A stretch of 64,000 nt of DNA, from positions 806,001-870,000 of the forward strand of contig NZ_JAEAGP010000001.1 in assembly GCF_015999305.1 (NCBI RefSeq), given 5' to 3'. The notes under the pieces are model-generated. The model did not search any database. It was not told the origin of the DNA and saw nothing but the letters and a program-made list of their open reading frames with translations. Positions 33,211 to 42,439 of the stretch are shown piece by piece; within the stretch, counting starts at the first letter, position 1, and every line of letters starts with the position of its first letter. The stretch is from Erythrobacter sp. YJ-T3-07. Its GTDB lineage: Bacteria > Pseudomonadota > Alphaproteobacteria > Sphingomonadales > Sphingomonadaceae. The translations under genes were made by a program, and so were the position numbers.

Positions 33211-36200
33211 ATGTCACGCTTTTTCATCGACCGGCCCATCTTCGCATGGGTCGTCTCGCTCGGCATCCTGCTGGCAGGCTTCCTCGCGCTGCGCGCGCTC
33301 CCGATCGAGCAGTATCCGGAAGTCGCGCCGCCCTCACTGACCATCAGCGTGGTCTATCCCGGCGCCGATGCCGAGACTCTGGAAGAAAACGTCACCCAGG
33401 TGATCGAGCAGCAGCTCAACGGGGTCGAGGGCTTCCTCTACATGTCCTCGTCGAGCATCTCGAACGGCACCGCGACCATCACCGTGACCTTCGAGGCCGG
33501 GACCGACATCGATATTGCGCAGACCGAGGTGCAGAACCGGCTGAGCACGGTCGAGGCGCGGCTGCCCGAAGAGGTTCGCCGACAGGGCATCACGGTGCGG
33601 CAGGCCAATTCCGGCTTCCTGATGATCGTCGCGCTCACCTCCAAGGGGGGGCAGTACGACACCAATGATCTGGGCAATATCGCCTCCACCCAGGTCGTCG
33701 ACGAGCTTCGCCGCGTGAACGGCGTGGGCGATGTGCAGCTGTTCGGGTCGGAATACGCGATGCGCATCTGGCTCGATCCGGACGCGCTTGCCTCCTACAA
33801 GCTTTCGCCGTCCGCCGTTCTCGCCGCGATCCGCGAGCAGAACGCGCAGACTGCAGGCGGTTCGATCGGCGCGCAGCCGCTGGCCGACGGGCAGCAGATC
33901 ACCGCCACCATCTCCACCGATGGCCGCTTCACCACGGCGGAGGAGTTCGAGAACATCATTCTGCGCGCCAGCAACGGCGCGGCGGTGGTGCGGCTTGGTG
34001 AGGTTGCGCGGGTCGAGATCGGCGCGCAAAGCTACGCCAGCTCGACCACGCTCAACGGTAAGCCGATGGCGGGTATGGCGGTCCAGCTGGCGACCGGCGC
34101 CAACGCGCTCGCCGCAGCGGAAGGCGTGAAGGAGCGACTGGAAGAGATCGCGCCGGGCCTGCCGGGCGATATCACCTGGTCGGTCCCCTACGACACTACG
34201 CCCTTCGTCGAAGCTTCGGTGGAAGAAGTGGTCAAGACGCTGGTCGAGGCGATGTTCCTCGTCTTCCTCGTCATGTTCCTGTTCCTGCAGAACTGGCGCG
34301 CGACGTTGATCCCGACGCTGGTCGTGCCGATCGCGCTGGCAGGTGCGTGTCTGGGTCTGTGGATCTTCGGCTTTTCGATCAACGTGCTGTCGCTGTTCGG
34401 CATGGTGCTGGCGATCGGCATCCTGGTCGACGACGCGATCGTGGTGATCGAGAATGTCGAGCGGATCATGCGCGAGGAAGGCCTGCCGCCGGTCCAAGCC
34501 ACCCGCAAGGCGATGGGCCAGATCAGCGGCGCGATCATCGGGATCACGCTGGTGCTTGTCGCGGTGTTCCTGCCGATGGCGTTCTTCCCCGGGTCGACGG
34601 GCGGAATCTATCGCCAGTTCTCCGTCACGCTGGCGATTGCGATCTTCTTCTCCGCCTTCCTTGCCCTGTCGCTGACCCCGGCGCTGTGCGCGACCTTCCT
34701 CAAGCCGATCGAGAAGGGGCACGATCACGCGACCGAAGTCGCGGTCGACGAAGAGGCCGAGACGCAGCCCGGCTGGCGTGGCCGCCTGGCGCGTGCGCGG
34801 GGCAAGGCTGCCCGCTTCTTTGCCGGTTTCAACCGCTGGTTCGCGCGGATGCAGGAGAAGTACGGCCGGGCCAACGACAGCATCCTGTCGCGCCCGTTCC
34901 GCGCGCTCGCGGTGTTCCTCGCACTGGCGCTGGTCACCGTGCTGCTGTTCATGCGCCTGTCGACCGCGTTCCTGCCGACCGAAGACCAGGGCTACCTGAT
35001 CACTGCGGTGCAGGCCCCGACGGGCGCGACGCAGGCGCGGACCGACGAAGCGCTCAAGCCGATCACCGATTACTGGATGCAGCGCGAAGAGGTCGACAAC
35101 CTCGTGGTCGTACGCGGCTTCAGCTTCTTCGGTCAGGGCCAGAACAACGCGCTGATGTTCGCATCCTTCAAGCCGTGGAGCGAACGCACCGGCAAGGGCA
35201 GCAGCGCATCGGAGATGCTGGAGGATGCGACCGGCGTGTTCAGCCAGGTCGAAGGCGCGCTGGCCTTCGTGATCCAGCCGCCTGCGATCCAGTCGCTGGG
35301 CGAGGCGAGCGGGTTCACGCTCAAGCTGCAGGACCGTGGCGGGGTGGGGCGCGAAGCGTTGACCGCGGCGCGCGACCAGTTGCTGGGGATGGCTTCGCAA
35401 AGCGATGTGATCGCCAACCTGCGGCCCGAGGATCAGGGGCCCAGCCCCGAGGTCGAGATCGATATCGACCGGGTCCAGGCCCGCGCGCTCGGCCTGTCGC
35501 TGACCGATGTGAACGACGCGCTCTCGATCACCTTCGGGTCCGCCTATGCGAACGACTTCAACCGGCAGGGCCGCGTGCTTCAGGTGCTGGTGCAGGCCGA
35601 TGCGCGCTATCGCATGACGCCCGAAGACGTGCTCGCGCTGCGTATTCCGAACGATCAGGGCGAACTGGTGCCGTTCAGCGCCTTCGCCAGTGCCAAGTGG
35701 TCCGCCTCGCCGCAGAGCCTGTCGCGCTATAACGGCTATCCGGCGATGACCCTGTCGGGGATGGCTGCACCGGGCAAATCCTCGGGCGCCGCGCTCACCG
35801 CGATGGAGCAGATGGCCGAACAGCTGCCGCAGGGCATCGGTTACGAATGGACCGGCATTTCCTACGAGGAAAAGCAGGCGGGCGGTCAGATCGGCCTGCT
35901 GCTGGGCCTGTCGGTGGTGATCGTGTTCCTGGTGCTCGCCGCGCTGTACGAAAGCTGGGCGGTGCCGCTGGCAGTGTTGCTGATCGTGCCGATGGGCGTG
36001 CTGGGTGCGGTGCTGTTCTCGATGCTGCGAGGGCTGTCGGCAGACGTCTATTTCAACGTCGGGCTGATCACCATCATCGGCCTTGCCGCGAAGAACGCGA
36101 TCCTGATCGTCGAATTCGCGATCGAGGAGGAACAGCGCGGCCTGAGGCGGATCGACGCGGTCAAGGCCGCTGCCAAACTGCGTCTGCGGCCGATCATCAT

Positions 36201-36456
36201 GACCTCGCTTGCCTTCACCATGGGCATGGTCCCGCTGGTGCTTGCCAGCGGGGCGGGCGCGGCCAGCCGTGTCGCGGTCGGCACCGGGGTGATGGGCGGC
36301 ATGATCGCGGCGACCGTGCTGGGCATCTTCCTGATCCCGATGCTCTACCTGCTGGTCCGGCGCAAAATCAGCCGCAAGCAGCCGCAGGCCGCCGGGCATC
36401 TGGACGATCCCGAAGACAGCAAACCCGGCCCTGAGGCCCAAGGGGAGAAAGCCTGA
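33211..36456 (+). CDS. RND multidrug efflux permease, HAE-1 family (AcrB/MexB-like)
   Basis: A 1081-residue, 12-span proton-driven pump. It begins M-S-R-F-F-I-D-R-P-I-F-A-W-V. The proton-relay aspartates are in G-I-L-V-D-D-A-I-V-V-I-E-N-V-E-R, and the second repeat has G-L-A-A-K-N-A-I-L-I-V-E-F-A. The length is slightly above AcrB because of a charged cytoplasmic insert near residues 500-540. Its stop overlaps the start of the outer-membrane gene by 1 base. Confidence 0.95.
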   Translation: MSRFFIDRPIFAWVVSLGILLAGFLALRALPIEQYPEVAPPSLTISVVYPGADAETLEENVTQVIEQQLNGVEGFLYMSSSSISNGTATITVTFEAGTDIDIAQTEVQNRLSTVEARLPEEVRRQGITVRQANSGFLMIVALTSKGGQYDTNDLGNIASTQVVDELRRVNGVGDVQLFGSEYAMRIWLDPDALASYKLSPSAVLAAIREQNAQTAGGSIGAQPLADGQQITATISTDGRFTTAEEFENIILRASNGAAVVRLGEVARVEIGAQSYASSTTLNGKPMAGMAVQLATGANALAAAEGVKERLEEIAPGLPGDITWSVPYDTTPFVEASVEEVVKTLVEAMFLVFLVMFLFLQNWRATLIPTLVVPIALAGACLGLWIFGFSINVLSLFGMVLAIGILVDDAIVVIENVERIMREEGLPPVQATRKAMGQISGAIIGITLVLVAVFLPMAFFPGSTGGIYRQFSVTLAIAIFFSAFLALSLTPALCATFLKPIEKGHDHATEVAVDEEAETQPGWRGRLARARGKAARFFAGFNRWFARMQEKYGRANDSILSRPFRALAVFLALALVTVLLFMRLSTAFLPTEDQGYLITAVQAPTGATQARTDEALKPITDYWMQREEVDNLVVVRGFSFFGQGQNNALMFASFKPWSERTGKGSSASEMLEDATGVFSQVEGALAFVIQPPAIQSLGEASGFTLKLQDRGGVGREALTAARDQLLGMASQSDVIANLRPEDQGPSPEVEIDIDRVQARALGLSLTDVNDALSITFGSAYANDFNRQGRVLQVLVQADARYRMTPEDVLALRIPNDQGELVPFSAFASAKWSASPQSLSRYNGYPAMTLSGMAAPGKSSGAALTAMEQMAEQLPQGIGYEWTGISYEEKQAGGQIGLLLGLSVVIVFLVLAALYESWAVPLAVLLIVPMGVLGAVLFSMLRGLSADVYFNVGLITIIGLAAKNAILIVEFAIEEEQRGLRRIDAVKAAAKLRLRPIIMTSLAFTMGMVPLVLASGAGAASRVAVGTGVMGGMIAATVLGIFLIPMLYLLVRRKISRKQPQAAGHLDDPEDSKPGPEAQGEKA

Positions 36457-37880
36457 TGAAACGCTTCATGGCTCTCGCACTGGTATCCACCGCGCTGGCC
36501 GGGTGTGCCAGCATGGCGCCCGAGCATGTCCGGCCCGAGGGCGCGACCGCGCCCGCCTTCGATCCGGACTATCGACCGGACGGGACAGTGGTCGCATCGC
36601 AGCTGAGCTACCGCGAGTGGTTCAACGACCCGCGGCTGGTCCAGCTGATCGGCACCGCGCTGGAGAACAACCGCGATCTGCTGGCCGCGACCGCGCGGAT
36701 CGAGCAGGCGCGCGCACGCTATCGCATTCAGGACAGCCGCCAGCTGCCGACCGTGGTCGCCAATGCCAGCGGCACGCGTACCCGCCAGCAGTCGAGCGTC
36801 AGTTCGTCGCAGGGCGCAGGCGATGCGGAAGGCGCGGCGGATTCGGTCACCTTCAACCGGTTCGATGTGGGCGTCGGCGTCAGCAGCTTCGAGCTCGATT
36901 TCTGGGGCCGCGTTGCCAGCCTGAGCGATGCGGCGCGCGCCGAATACCTGTCTTCGGTCGCATCCCAGCGGGCTTTCTACCTCTCGCTGATCGCGGACAC
37001 CGCGACGACCTATTACGAGATCGTCGAGACGCAGGAGCAGATCGCGCTGGCCGAAGCGACCGCAGAGAGCCGCCGCGAAGGGCTGCGGATCGCCAAGCTG
37101 CGGCTCGATAACGGGGTCACCTCCGCGCTGCCCTATCGTCAGGCGGAAACCCTGCTGACACAGGCCGAACAGCAGCTTGCAAGCGAGCGGCTGGCGCTGG
37201 CGCAGCTGCGCAACCAGCTGGCCGTGCTGGTCGGCGGGACGGTGCCCGACACTCTGCCGGACGGTCTGCCGCTGGAGAGCCAGGCCGACGATCGCCGCCT
37301 TGCCGCCGGGCTGCCGTCCGACCTGCTGCTGGTCCGCCCGGATATCATCGCGGCAGAGGAGCAGCTGCGCGCGGCGCGGGCCAATATCGGCGCGGCGCGG
37401 GCAGCGTTCTTCCCGACCATCTCGCTGACCGGCAATGCCGGTTTCGCGTCGAACAGCCTCGACGATCTGTTTTCGGGCAGCGGCTTCGGCTGGAGTTTTG
37501 GGCCGACCATTTCGCTGCCGATCTTCGACTGGGGTGCGCGCGAGGCCGATCTCGACCTCGCCAAGGCGCTGGAGGTGGAACAGGTCGCGAATTACGACAA
37601 GACGGTGCAGACCGCGTTCCGCGAAGTGTCCGACGCGCTGGCCGGACGCCGCTGGCTTGCCGAACAGGTCGCAACGCTCGAACGCGCGGTCGAGGCGCAG
37701 GAGCGGATCGCCCGCCTTGCCCGCCTGCGCTATCGCGAGGGCGTGGCCGACTATCTCGAAGTGCTCGATGCCGAACGCAACCTGTTCAGCGCGCGCCAGC
37801 AGCTGCTGGCGACCGAGCGGGCCTGGTTGCAGAATCGCGCCACGCTGTTCGTGGCACTGGGCGGCGGCAGCGCGAGGTAG
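36456..37880 (+). CDS. RND outer-membrane channel, NodT/OprM-like lipoprotein
   Basis: A 474-residue TolC-type efflux channel. The signal peptide ends in lipobox L-A-G-C-A-S. Two outer-membrane-efflux repeats are visible, with P-D-I-I-A-A-E-E-Q-L-R-A-A-R-A-N-I-G-A-A-R-A-A-F-F-P (split over about residues 295-320) typical of NodT-family proteins. It completes the tripartite pump. A GC-rich hairpin follows its stop. Confidence 0.94.
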   Translation: MKRFMALALVSTALAGCASMAPEHVRPEGATAPAFDPDYRPDGTVVASQLSYREWFNDPRLVQLIGTALENNRDLLAATARIEQARARYRIQDSRQLPTVVANASGTRTRQQSSVSSSQGAGDAEGAADSVTFNRFDVGVGVSSFELDFWGRVASLSDAARAEYLSSVASQRAFYLSLIADTATTYYEIVETQEQIALAEATAESRREGLRIAKLRLDNGVTSALPYRQAETLLTQAEQQLASERLALAQLRNQLAVLVGGTVPDTLPDGLPLESQADDRRLAAGLPSDLLLVRPDIIAAEEQLRAARANIGAARAAFFPTISLTGNAGFASNSLDDLFSGSGFGWSFGPTISLPIFDWGAREADLDLAKALEVEQVANYDKTVQTAFREVSDALAGRRWLAEQVATLERAVEAQERIARLARLRYREGVADYLEVLDAERNLFSARQQLLATERAWLQNRATLFVALGGGSAR

Positions 37881-37881
37881 C

Positions 37882-37919
37882 GGCGGGGCCGGGGCTGTGC
37901 TCCGGCTCCCCCGGCCGCC
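37882..37919. terminator. GC-rich hairpin between convergent operons
   Basis: GGCGGGGCCGGGG pairs with CCCCGGCCGCC (two unpaired bases). It lies between the efflux operon stop (37880) and the last stop of the leftward exported-protein operon (37925), and could end both. Confidence 0.55.
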
Positions 37920-37924
37920 TGCGA

Positions 37925-38764
37925 TCATCCCCCGTCGTCCTCCACCATTCCCGAGGGGTCTTCGGGAATGGCTTCGTAGACCTCGCCGACCGGCTGCGTC
38001 TGTGTGAAGCTCACCCGGCTGATATTCAGGCTGTGGTCGGCCTGCTCGAAGTCGACATTCACCACGCCGCCGGTGGCGCAGCAGCCCGCATCGCTGTCGC
38101 GGCGGACCAGCGCAAACGCGCTGCCTTCGCGAAAGTTGAAGCCGACCGGGGAGGCGATCCAGAACCCTTGCGGAAGCAGCCGGTCGACCTCGCGCATGAT
38201 CTCTTCGGCGCTGGTCCAGTTCCAGCCATCGCCGCTGGTGAACAGCACCAGGTCCGCATTGCCGAGCCCGCGATTGCGCGCGGGCACGTGCAGGATGAAC
38301 CGGCCATCCCCGTCCCGCGCGGCGACCGGCGGGTCGAAATAGCCATCGACCTGCTGGCTGAGCAGCGTGGCGGGAAGGGGCCCGCCGATCTCGCCGAGGA
38401 CGAGCATTTCGGCGTATGGTCCGTCGGAGGGTTGCAGGCCGAGGATCTGCCAGTGCAGCGCCGGATCGTCCGTCCCGCGGTTGACCTGACCGCTCGCGAT
38501 CACGCCGCATTGGGCCTGCGTGCGATAGAGGCACCGCTGGGCGAAGTCCGCCGCCTGCACCCCTTCCAGATCGACCGCGCGCTCGATGTCGCTGGCATCG
38601 CAGCCGCTCTGGTATCCGCCGTCCGGGCACACGAATTCGTAGACCGGATACTCGTCCGGGATCTCTCGCTCGGCAACCTGAGCGCTGGCGGGCGTGGCGG
38701 TGGCCATGGCGGCGAGCATCGCGCCCGCGAGCGGTGCAGCGATGCGAAATCTGGATGTGGTCAT
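37925..38764 (-). CDS. Exported protein of unknown function, last gene of the six-gene operon
   Basis: A 279-residue protein I do not recognise. The signal peptide is clear (P-L-A-G-A-M-L-A-A-M-A-T-A-T-P-A-S-A-Q). The mature part has paired Cys early (F-V-C-P-D-G-G-Y, S-G-C-D-A-S-D, R-C-L-Y-R, Q-C-G-V-I) and late (A-G-C-C-A-T-G-G), Trp/Asp-rich middle sequence and an acidic end (M-V-E-D-D-G-G). Start ATG 38764 overlaps the previous stop by 4 bases; longer frames to 39343 are out of the real reading context. Likely periplasmic or secreted, with disulfides. Confidence 0.8.
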   Translation of the reverse strand: MTTSRFRIAAPLAGAMLAAMATATPASAQVAEREIPDEYPVYEFVCPDGGYQSGCDASDIERAVDLEGVQAADFAQRCLYRTQAQCGVIASGQVNRGTDDPALHWQILGLQPSDGPYAEMLVLGEIGGPLPATLLSQQVDGYFDPPVAARDGDGRFILHVPARNRGLGNADLVLFTSGDGWNWTSAEEIMREVDRLLPQGFWIASPVGFNFREGSAFALVRRDSDAGCCATGGVVNVDFEQADHSLNISRVSFTQTQPVGEVYEAIPEDPSGMVEDDGG

Positions 38765-39387
38765 TGTCCCTCCGGTTCGATGTTCGCGCCATCGCGCTCG
38801 ATTTCCTGACGCAGTTCGGCCTCGCGCGTGCACGATGCGCGGAACCGCTTCGCGCATCCGGCGGCGTAACCCTCCAGCGCCTTGGCCCTGTCCGGCTGCG
38901 TCATCCCGCGCCCGTCCTCCACCATCATCGCCGCACGGTGGCAGTTGCGCCCGCGGTAGCCGCGCTGGCAAAGCCCGAGATAGAGCGCGAGCGCGCGGAC
39001 ATCCTCGACCGGGCCGCCTCCGCCGGCGACCAGCGCGTCGGCCAGGTTCTGGCACGCTTCGAGCAGGCGCAGATCGCACCCGCGGGCAAAGGCCGCGCGG
39101 CCGTCTGCCTGGTCTGGCGCGCCGCCCTCGCCGGTCATCGCCATGACGCCGTAGTTCTGGCACGAAACATCGTCCGCATCGTCGAAGCACAGCGAGCGTA
39201 GCAGCGCTCGGGCGGTTGGCGCGGCACCGCCTGCGATCAGCCGGTCGGCGTTTTCGCGGTCCTGCCGGATTTGCTGTTCGCTGCGCGTTTGCGGCGCGGG
39301 GTCGTCGCGCGCAGCATGGGCGCCCGATACGAGGGCCAGCCACAGGCCTGCCGCGATCGCAGCGGTACGGGTCCGTGCTATCGACAT
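38761..39387 (-). CDS. Exported Sel1-like Cys-rich protein
   Basis: A 208-residue exported protein. The signal peptide is followed by Sel1/TPR-like helical repeats with regular Cys: S-L-C-F-D-D-A-D-D-V-S-C-Q-N-Y-G, G-C-D-L-R-L-L-E-A-C-Q-N-L-A-D, L-C-Q-R-G-Y-R-G-R-N-C and G-C-A-K-R-F-R-A-S-C. The pattern C-x(n)-C closing each helix pair is that of Cys-rich Sel1 (Hcp-like) proteins. The start is ATG 39387, within the 3' end of the gene before it (10-base overlap). Function unknown; scaffold or inhibitor roles are possible. Confidence 0.78.
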   Translation of the reverse strand: MSIARTRTAAIAAGLWLALVSGAHAARDDPAPQTRSEQQIRQDRENADRLIAGGAAPTARALLRSLCFDDADDVSCQNYGVMAMTGEGGAPDQADGRAAFARGCDLRLLEACQNLADALVAGGGGPVEDVRALALYLGLCQRGYRGRNCHRAAMMVEDGRGMTQPDRAKALEGYAAGCAKRFRASCTREAELRQEIERDGANIEPEGQ

Positions 39388-39986
39388 ATCGCCAGCCACT
39401 CCATCAGCCGGTCCGCACCGCGTTCCTCGCCATTGACGTAGGCGGCGTAGAGATCGTCGGCCTTCTCCTCCGCCTCGGCCCGGTCATCCCCGCGTTTCGA
39501 GGCCTTGCCTGCCTGTTTGCGCCAGAACGCCTCGCGGTCGGCGGCGTTGGCGGAAGACAGCTCGGGCCGCAGGACCCGTTGGAATTCCTCGCTCGGCGTG
39601 CTTTCCACCGCGTAGTGCCACCGGTTCCACACGGCCGCGCAGGTCAGCCGCTCGCCGGTGGTTTGCGGGGAGAGGCCCAGCCGCGTGCCCGCCTCGAACG
39701 CTGCGTTGAGCGCGGTCGCTTCCCGGAAGGCGGCGGCGGTATCCTCTGGCAGGGCGCAGGGTTCCCCGCGCGCCTTGCGCTCCGCCTGCTGCTGCGCCCA
39801 GGCAAGCTCTTCCTCGCCGACCTTGCGCGAGGCGGGGCCGGACAAGGCGTTGAGCGTGATCTCGGTATAGCGAAACTCGCACACCTGCTTGTCCTCGGGT
39901 TGGGCGGCTGGCTGAGCGATGGCTACTGCCGCCACGCCGCCCGTTATTGCCAGCATCGCCGCAAGCCGCACGCAGGAGCCCATCAT
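39378..39986 (-). CDS. Exported protein of unknown function
   Basis: A 202-residue protein, not recognised. Signal peptide: C-V-R-L-A-A-M-L-A-I-T-G-G-V-A-A-V-A-I-A-Q. The mature part is helical and charged, with four Cys (Q-V-C-E-F, E-P-C-A-L, L-T-C-A-A-V-W and the C-terminal A-I-C-R). The start is one of two adjacent ATGs (39986 or 39983), overlapping the previous stop. Longer frame to 40148 is not a signal-bearing start. Confidence 0.75.
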   Translation of the reverse strand: MMGSCVRLAAMLAITGGVAAVAIAQPAAQPEDKQVCEFRYTEITLNALSGPASRKVGEEELAWAQQQAERKARGEPCALPEDTAAAFREATALNAAFEAGTRLGLSPQTTGERLTCAAVWNRWHYAVESTPSEEFQRVLRPELSSANAADREAFWRKQAGKASKRGDDRAEAEEKADDLYAAYVNGEERGADRLMEWLAICR

Positions 39987-40861
39987 CAGCCGCTGATCTG
40001 CGCGGCCATGGTGCAGCCGTCCTGAATGCCCAGCTTGCAGCCCAAACCGAACAGCCGCTTGGCCGCCGCCGGATCCGCCGCGCCGCCCTGGCCGTCGCGC
40101 GCCATCATCCCTGCATTCATGCACGCACCCGCATTGCCGGTGTTGCATGCTTGGGCGAAGCTGCTGCGCGCACCGGCGTAATCCTGCGCCACACCCGCGC
40201 CGCTATACTGCGCGACGCCGTATTCGAGGCATCCGTCCGACAGGCCCGCATCGCAAGACAGCTTGAAGGACCTGGCCGCACCTGCGGCATCCACCGCGCC
40301 GCCCTGGCCATCGCGCTGTAGCACGCCGAGCGCGTAGCATCCGTCGGCGGCGTAATCGGGGCACGCCCTGCTGAAGAACTGGCGCGCCTTGGCGAGATCC
40401 GGCCCGCTGCCGACCTCGCCGAAGAAATAGGTGGTCCCCAGTTCGTAGCAGGAGGTGGCGAATTTGGCGTTGCAGGCGGTGGTCAGCGGGGCAATCGCCC
40501 CCGCCGCATCCTTCGCGCCGCCCCGTCCGGCCTTGAGCATCGATCCATAGTTCTCGCAGGCCTCTGCCTGACCCTTGGTGCAGCCGATCTGGTAGGCGCG
40601 GCGGGCGGTCGTCAGATCGGCGGCCCCGCCTTCGCCCTTGGTCGCCATCGCACCCAGATTGGTGCACGCGGCGCTGTTGTTCTCGGTGAAGCAGCCGACT
40701 TCGTATTTCGCGCGGGCGGTGGCGAAATCGCCCGCGTTATAGGCTGCCTGCCCGGCAAGCGCGGCGGTGTCGCCGCCTGCCTCGACCTGCGCCATGGCCG
40801 GGGCAAGAGCGAACGCGGCAAGGCCGGCAAACAGCGTGGGGGTAAGTGCAAGAACCTTCAT
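39986..40861 (-). CDS. Exported Sel1-like repeat protein
   Basis: A 291-residue protein with a signal peptide (L-F-A-G-L-A-A-F-A-L-A-P-A-M-A-Q) and about seven Sel1-like repeats of roughly 35 residues. Repeats carry a Cys pair and G-x-G-G (for example A-C-T-N-L-G-A-M-A-T-K-G-E-G-G and A-C-E-N-Y-G-S-M-L-K-A-G-R-G-G). This is the Cys-rich Sel1 layout of Helicobacter Hcp proteins. Such proteins hold partner proteins rather than catalyse. Partner unknown; the operon neighbours are candidates. Confidence 0.85.
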   Translation of the reverse strand: MKVLALTPTLFAGLAAFALAPAMAQVEAGGDTAALAGQAAYNAGDFATARAKYEVGCFTENNSAACTNLGAMATKGEGGAADLTTARRAYQIGCTKGQAEACENYGSMLKAGRGGAKDAAGAIAPLTTACNAKFATSCYELGTTYFFGEVGSGPDLAKARQFFSRACPDYAADGCYALGVLQRDGQGGAVDAAGAARSFKLSCDAGLSDGCLEYGVAQYSGAGVAQDYAGARSSFAQACNTGNAGACMNAGMMARDGQGGAADPAAAKRLFGLGCKLGIQDGCTMAAQISG

Positions 40862-40876
40862 CGGTAACTCCCTGAT

Positions 40877-42010
40877 CTACTGGCAGACCGGATGGCTGTC
40901 CGGCAGCCTCCGGGAGCCGGTGCAATTGTAGGAACGGTATTTGTCGCGGGTCTGCTTGGCGATCGAGTCGCTGCTGGGCATCGGTGACGGGGTGTAGGAG
41001 GAGCCGCTTCCCGAATAGGAGCTGCTCGCTCGGCCACCGCCCGCCGCGCGCCACCGCGCTTCGCTGGCGCCGGGCATGTTGGTGCAGTTCCAGATGCCGC
41101 AATCATTGGCCTGCCTGATCTGCGCGATCTGCGAGGCGGCGATCTGAGCCACCGGGCCTGAGGGGAACCAGTATTCGAGGACGTAGAAATGGTCCCTGAA
41201 AATGGTCGAGAGCGCGCCCGCGCGCGCGGCTGCCATGATCGCCGTCTCCGCGTGGCTCTTCGAGCGCAGGTGATAGAGCGAATAGTACAGCGCGCCGTCG
41301 TAGTCGCGCTGCCCCATGTACTGGTCGAACACCGCCTGCTCGCGCGCCTGTGCATTGCGTGCGGCCTGGATCGCGGCCTCGCGCTCTGCCTCGGCCTTGC
41401 GGCGCAGCGATTGCAGCCGCTGGCCGAAGGCGCACACCTGCGTGCTCGCCGGATCGCCGGGCACGCAGGCGGTCAGCGCGATCTGTTCGGCAGGCAGCGC
41501 ATCGTCCATCGCGTAGAGGATGCGGGCAAGGTCGATGCACGAGCGGCGATTGCCGAAGGTGCAGTTGGCGCGGCGATAGCGCAGCGCCTTCTCGGCATCG
41601 AACTGCGGCGATCCGGGCTCGGCAAACACGGCTTCGGCAACCTCGCACCCGTCCCGGTCGTTTCCGGCGCAGGCGCGGATGGCGAAATTGCCCGCGCTGG
41701 GCAGATCGCGCTCGACGTCGCCTTCGCCCGCGAAGAAGATCAGCGCCAGCCGCCCGCAGGCCGCCGTCTGGTTGGCGGCACAGGCCTGCTGGAGGAAGCG
41801 CAAGGCGAGGAAGGGATCGTAGGCGCGGTTCTCCACGTCGGACAGCGCGAGCCCTGCGGCGAGGCACGCTGCCCGGTCGCCGCGATCGCAGCTTGCGATG
41901 CTCTGCTGGAGGGTGCCGGTTGGCCGCGCGAGCGTGGGCGTCGATGCCGCAAGAGCAATGCTCAGCGCAGCGGCCAGCGTGAGGCAGACGGTCCCGATCC
42001 GGGCCAGCAT
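40877..42010 (-). CDS. Exported protein with Sel1-like N-terminal half
   Basis: A 377-residue exported protein. Signal peptide L-T-L-A-A-A-L-S-I-A-L-A-A-S-T-P-T-L-A. The first half has Sel1-like Cys repeats (S-C-D-R-G-D-R-A-A-C-L-A-A-G, A-C-A-A-N-Q-T-A-A-C-G-R-L-A). A charged coiled stretch lies near residues 205-235 (R-R-K-A-E-A-E-R-E-A-A). The C-terminal end is Ser-rich with a basic Cys tail (Y-N-C-T-G-S-R-R). The start is ATG 42010, overlapping the stop of the 116-residue gene by 1 base. A 15-base gap leads to the next gene. Function unknown. Confidence 0.8.
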   Translation of the reverse strand: MLARIGTVCLTLAAALSIALAASTPTLARPTGTLQQSIASCDRGDRAACLAAGLALSDVENRAYDPFLALRFLQQACAANQTAACGRLALIFFAGEGDVERDLPSAGNFAIRACAGNDRDGCEVAEAVFAEPGSPQFDAEKALRYRRANCTFGNRRSCIDLARILYAMDDALPAEQIALTACVPGDPASTQVCAFGQRLQSLRRKAEAEREAAIQAARNAQAREQAVFDQYMGQRDYDGALYYSLYHLRSKSHAETAIMAAARAGALSTIFRDHFYVLEYWFPSGPVAQIAASQIAQIRQANDCGIWNCTNMPGASEARWRAAGGGRASSSYSGSGSSYTPSPMPSSDSIAKQTRDKYRSYNCTGSRRLPDSHPVCQ

Positions 42011-42360
42011 CACAGGCCCGCCAGCCGCTTGTCGCACCAGCGCGCCTTGCGCAGCATGTCCTTCTGCGCCTCGTCGCCGCCCAGCACCCTTGCGCGCTTG
42101 CGATATCTGGCCTGGACCAGATCGATCTGCCGGGTGGCGGAGACGTCGTGCGCGCGGGAATAGTCGACCAGCCACTTCTTCCAGTCGCCGGACGAATGGG
42201 CGAACGTCGCACCGCTGGTCTCGGCCACCTCCACGACATGCGCGCAGTCGGCCATGATTCTGGCGATTTCTTGCGGCGTATGGTCCCGCGCGGCGGCAGG
42301 GGCCGGGATCGTTGCCGACATTGCGGCCAGCGTGGCGACACAGCCAATCCTCGAATGCAT
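42010..42360 (-). CDS. Small exported protein, first gene of the six-gene operon
   Basis: A 116-residue protein not recognised. Signal peptide I-G-C-V-A-T-L-A-A-M-S-A-T-I-P-A-P-A-A-A. The mature part is helical with two Cys (M-A-D-C-A-H-V-V and A-R-W-C-D-K-R-L). The start is ATG 42360, chosen because it begins the signal sequence. The 291-base gap upstream faces a two-component system and holds a long inverted repeat. Confidence 0.72.
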   Translation of the reverse strand: MHSRIGCVATLAAMSATIPAPAAARDHTPQEIARIMADCAHVVEVAETSGATFAHSSGDWKKWLVDYSRAHDVSATRQIDLVQARYRKRARVLGGDEAQKDMLRKARWCDKRLAGL

Positions 42361-42439
42361 CGGACCCCTCCCACAAAGAATGGCAGGCAGCCTACGCCGC
42401 TGGCGGTCCGGCCAGTATGCACGATTGCTGATAGTTCGA

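Noticed and set aside
33334-36441. 1035-codon open frame opposite the RND pump gene
   Set aside because: Shadow of the pump gene; composition is His/Arg/Asp-rich and it has no recognisable domain.
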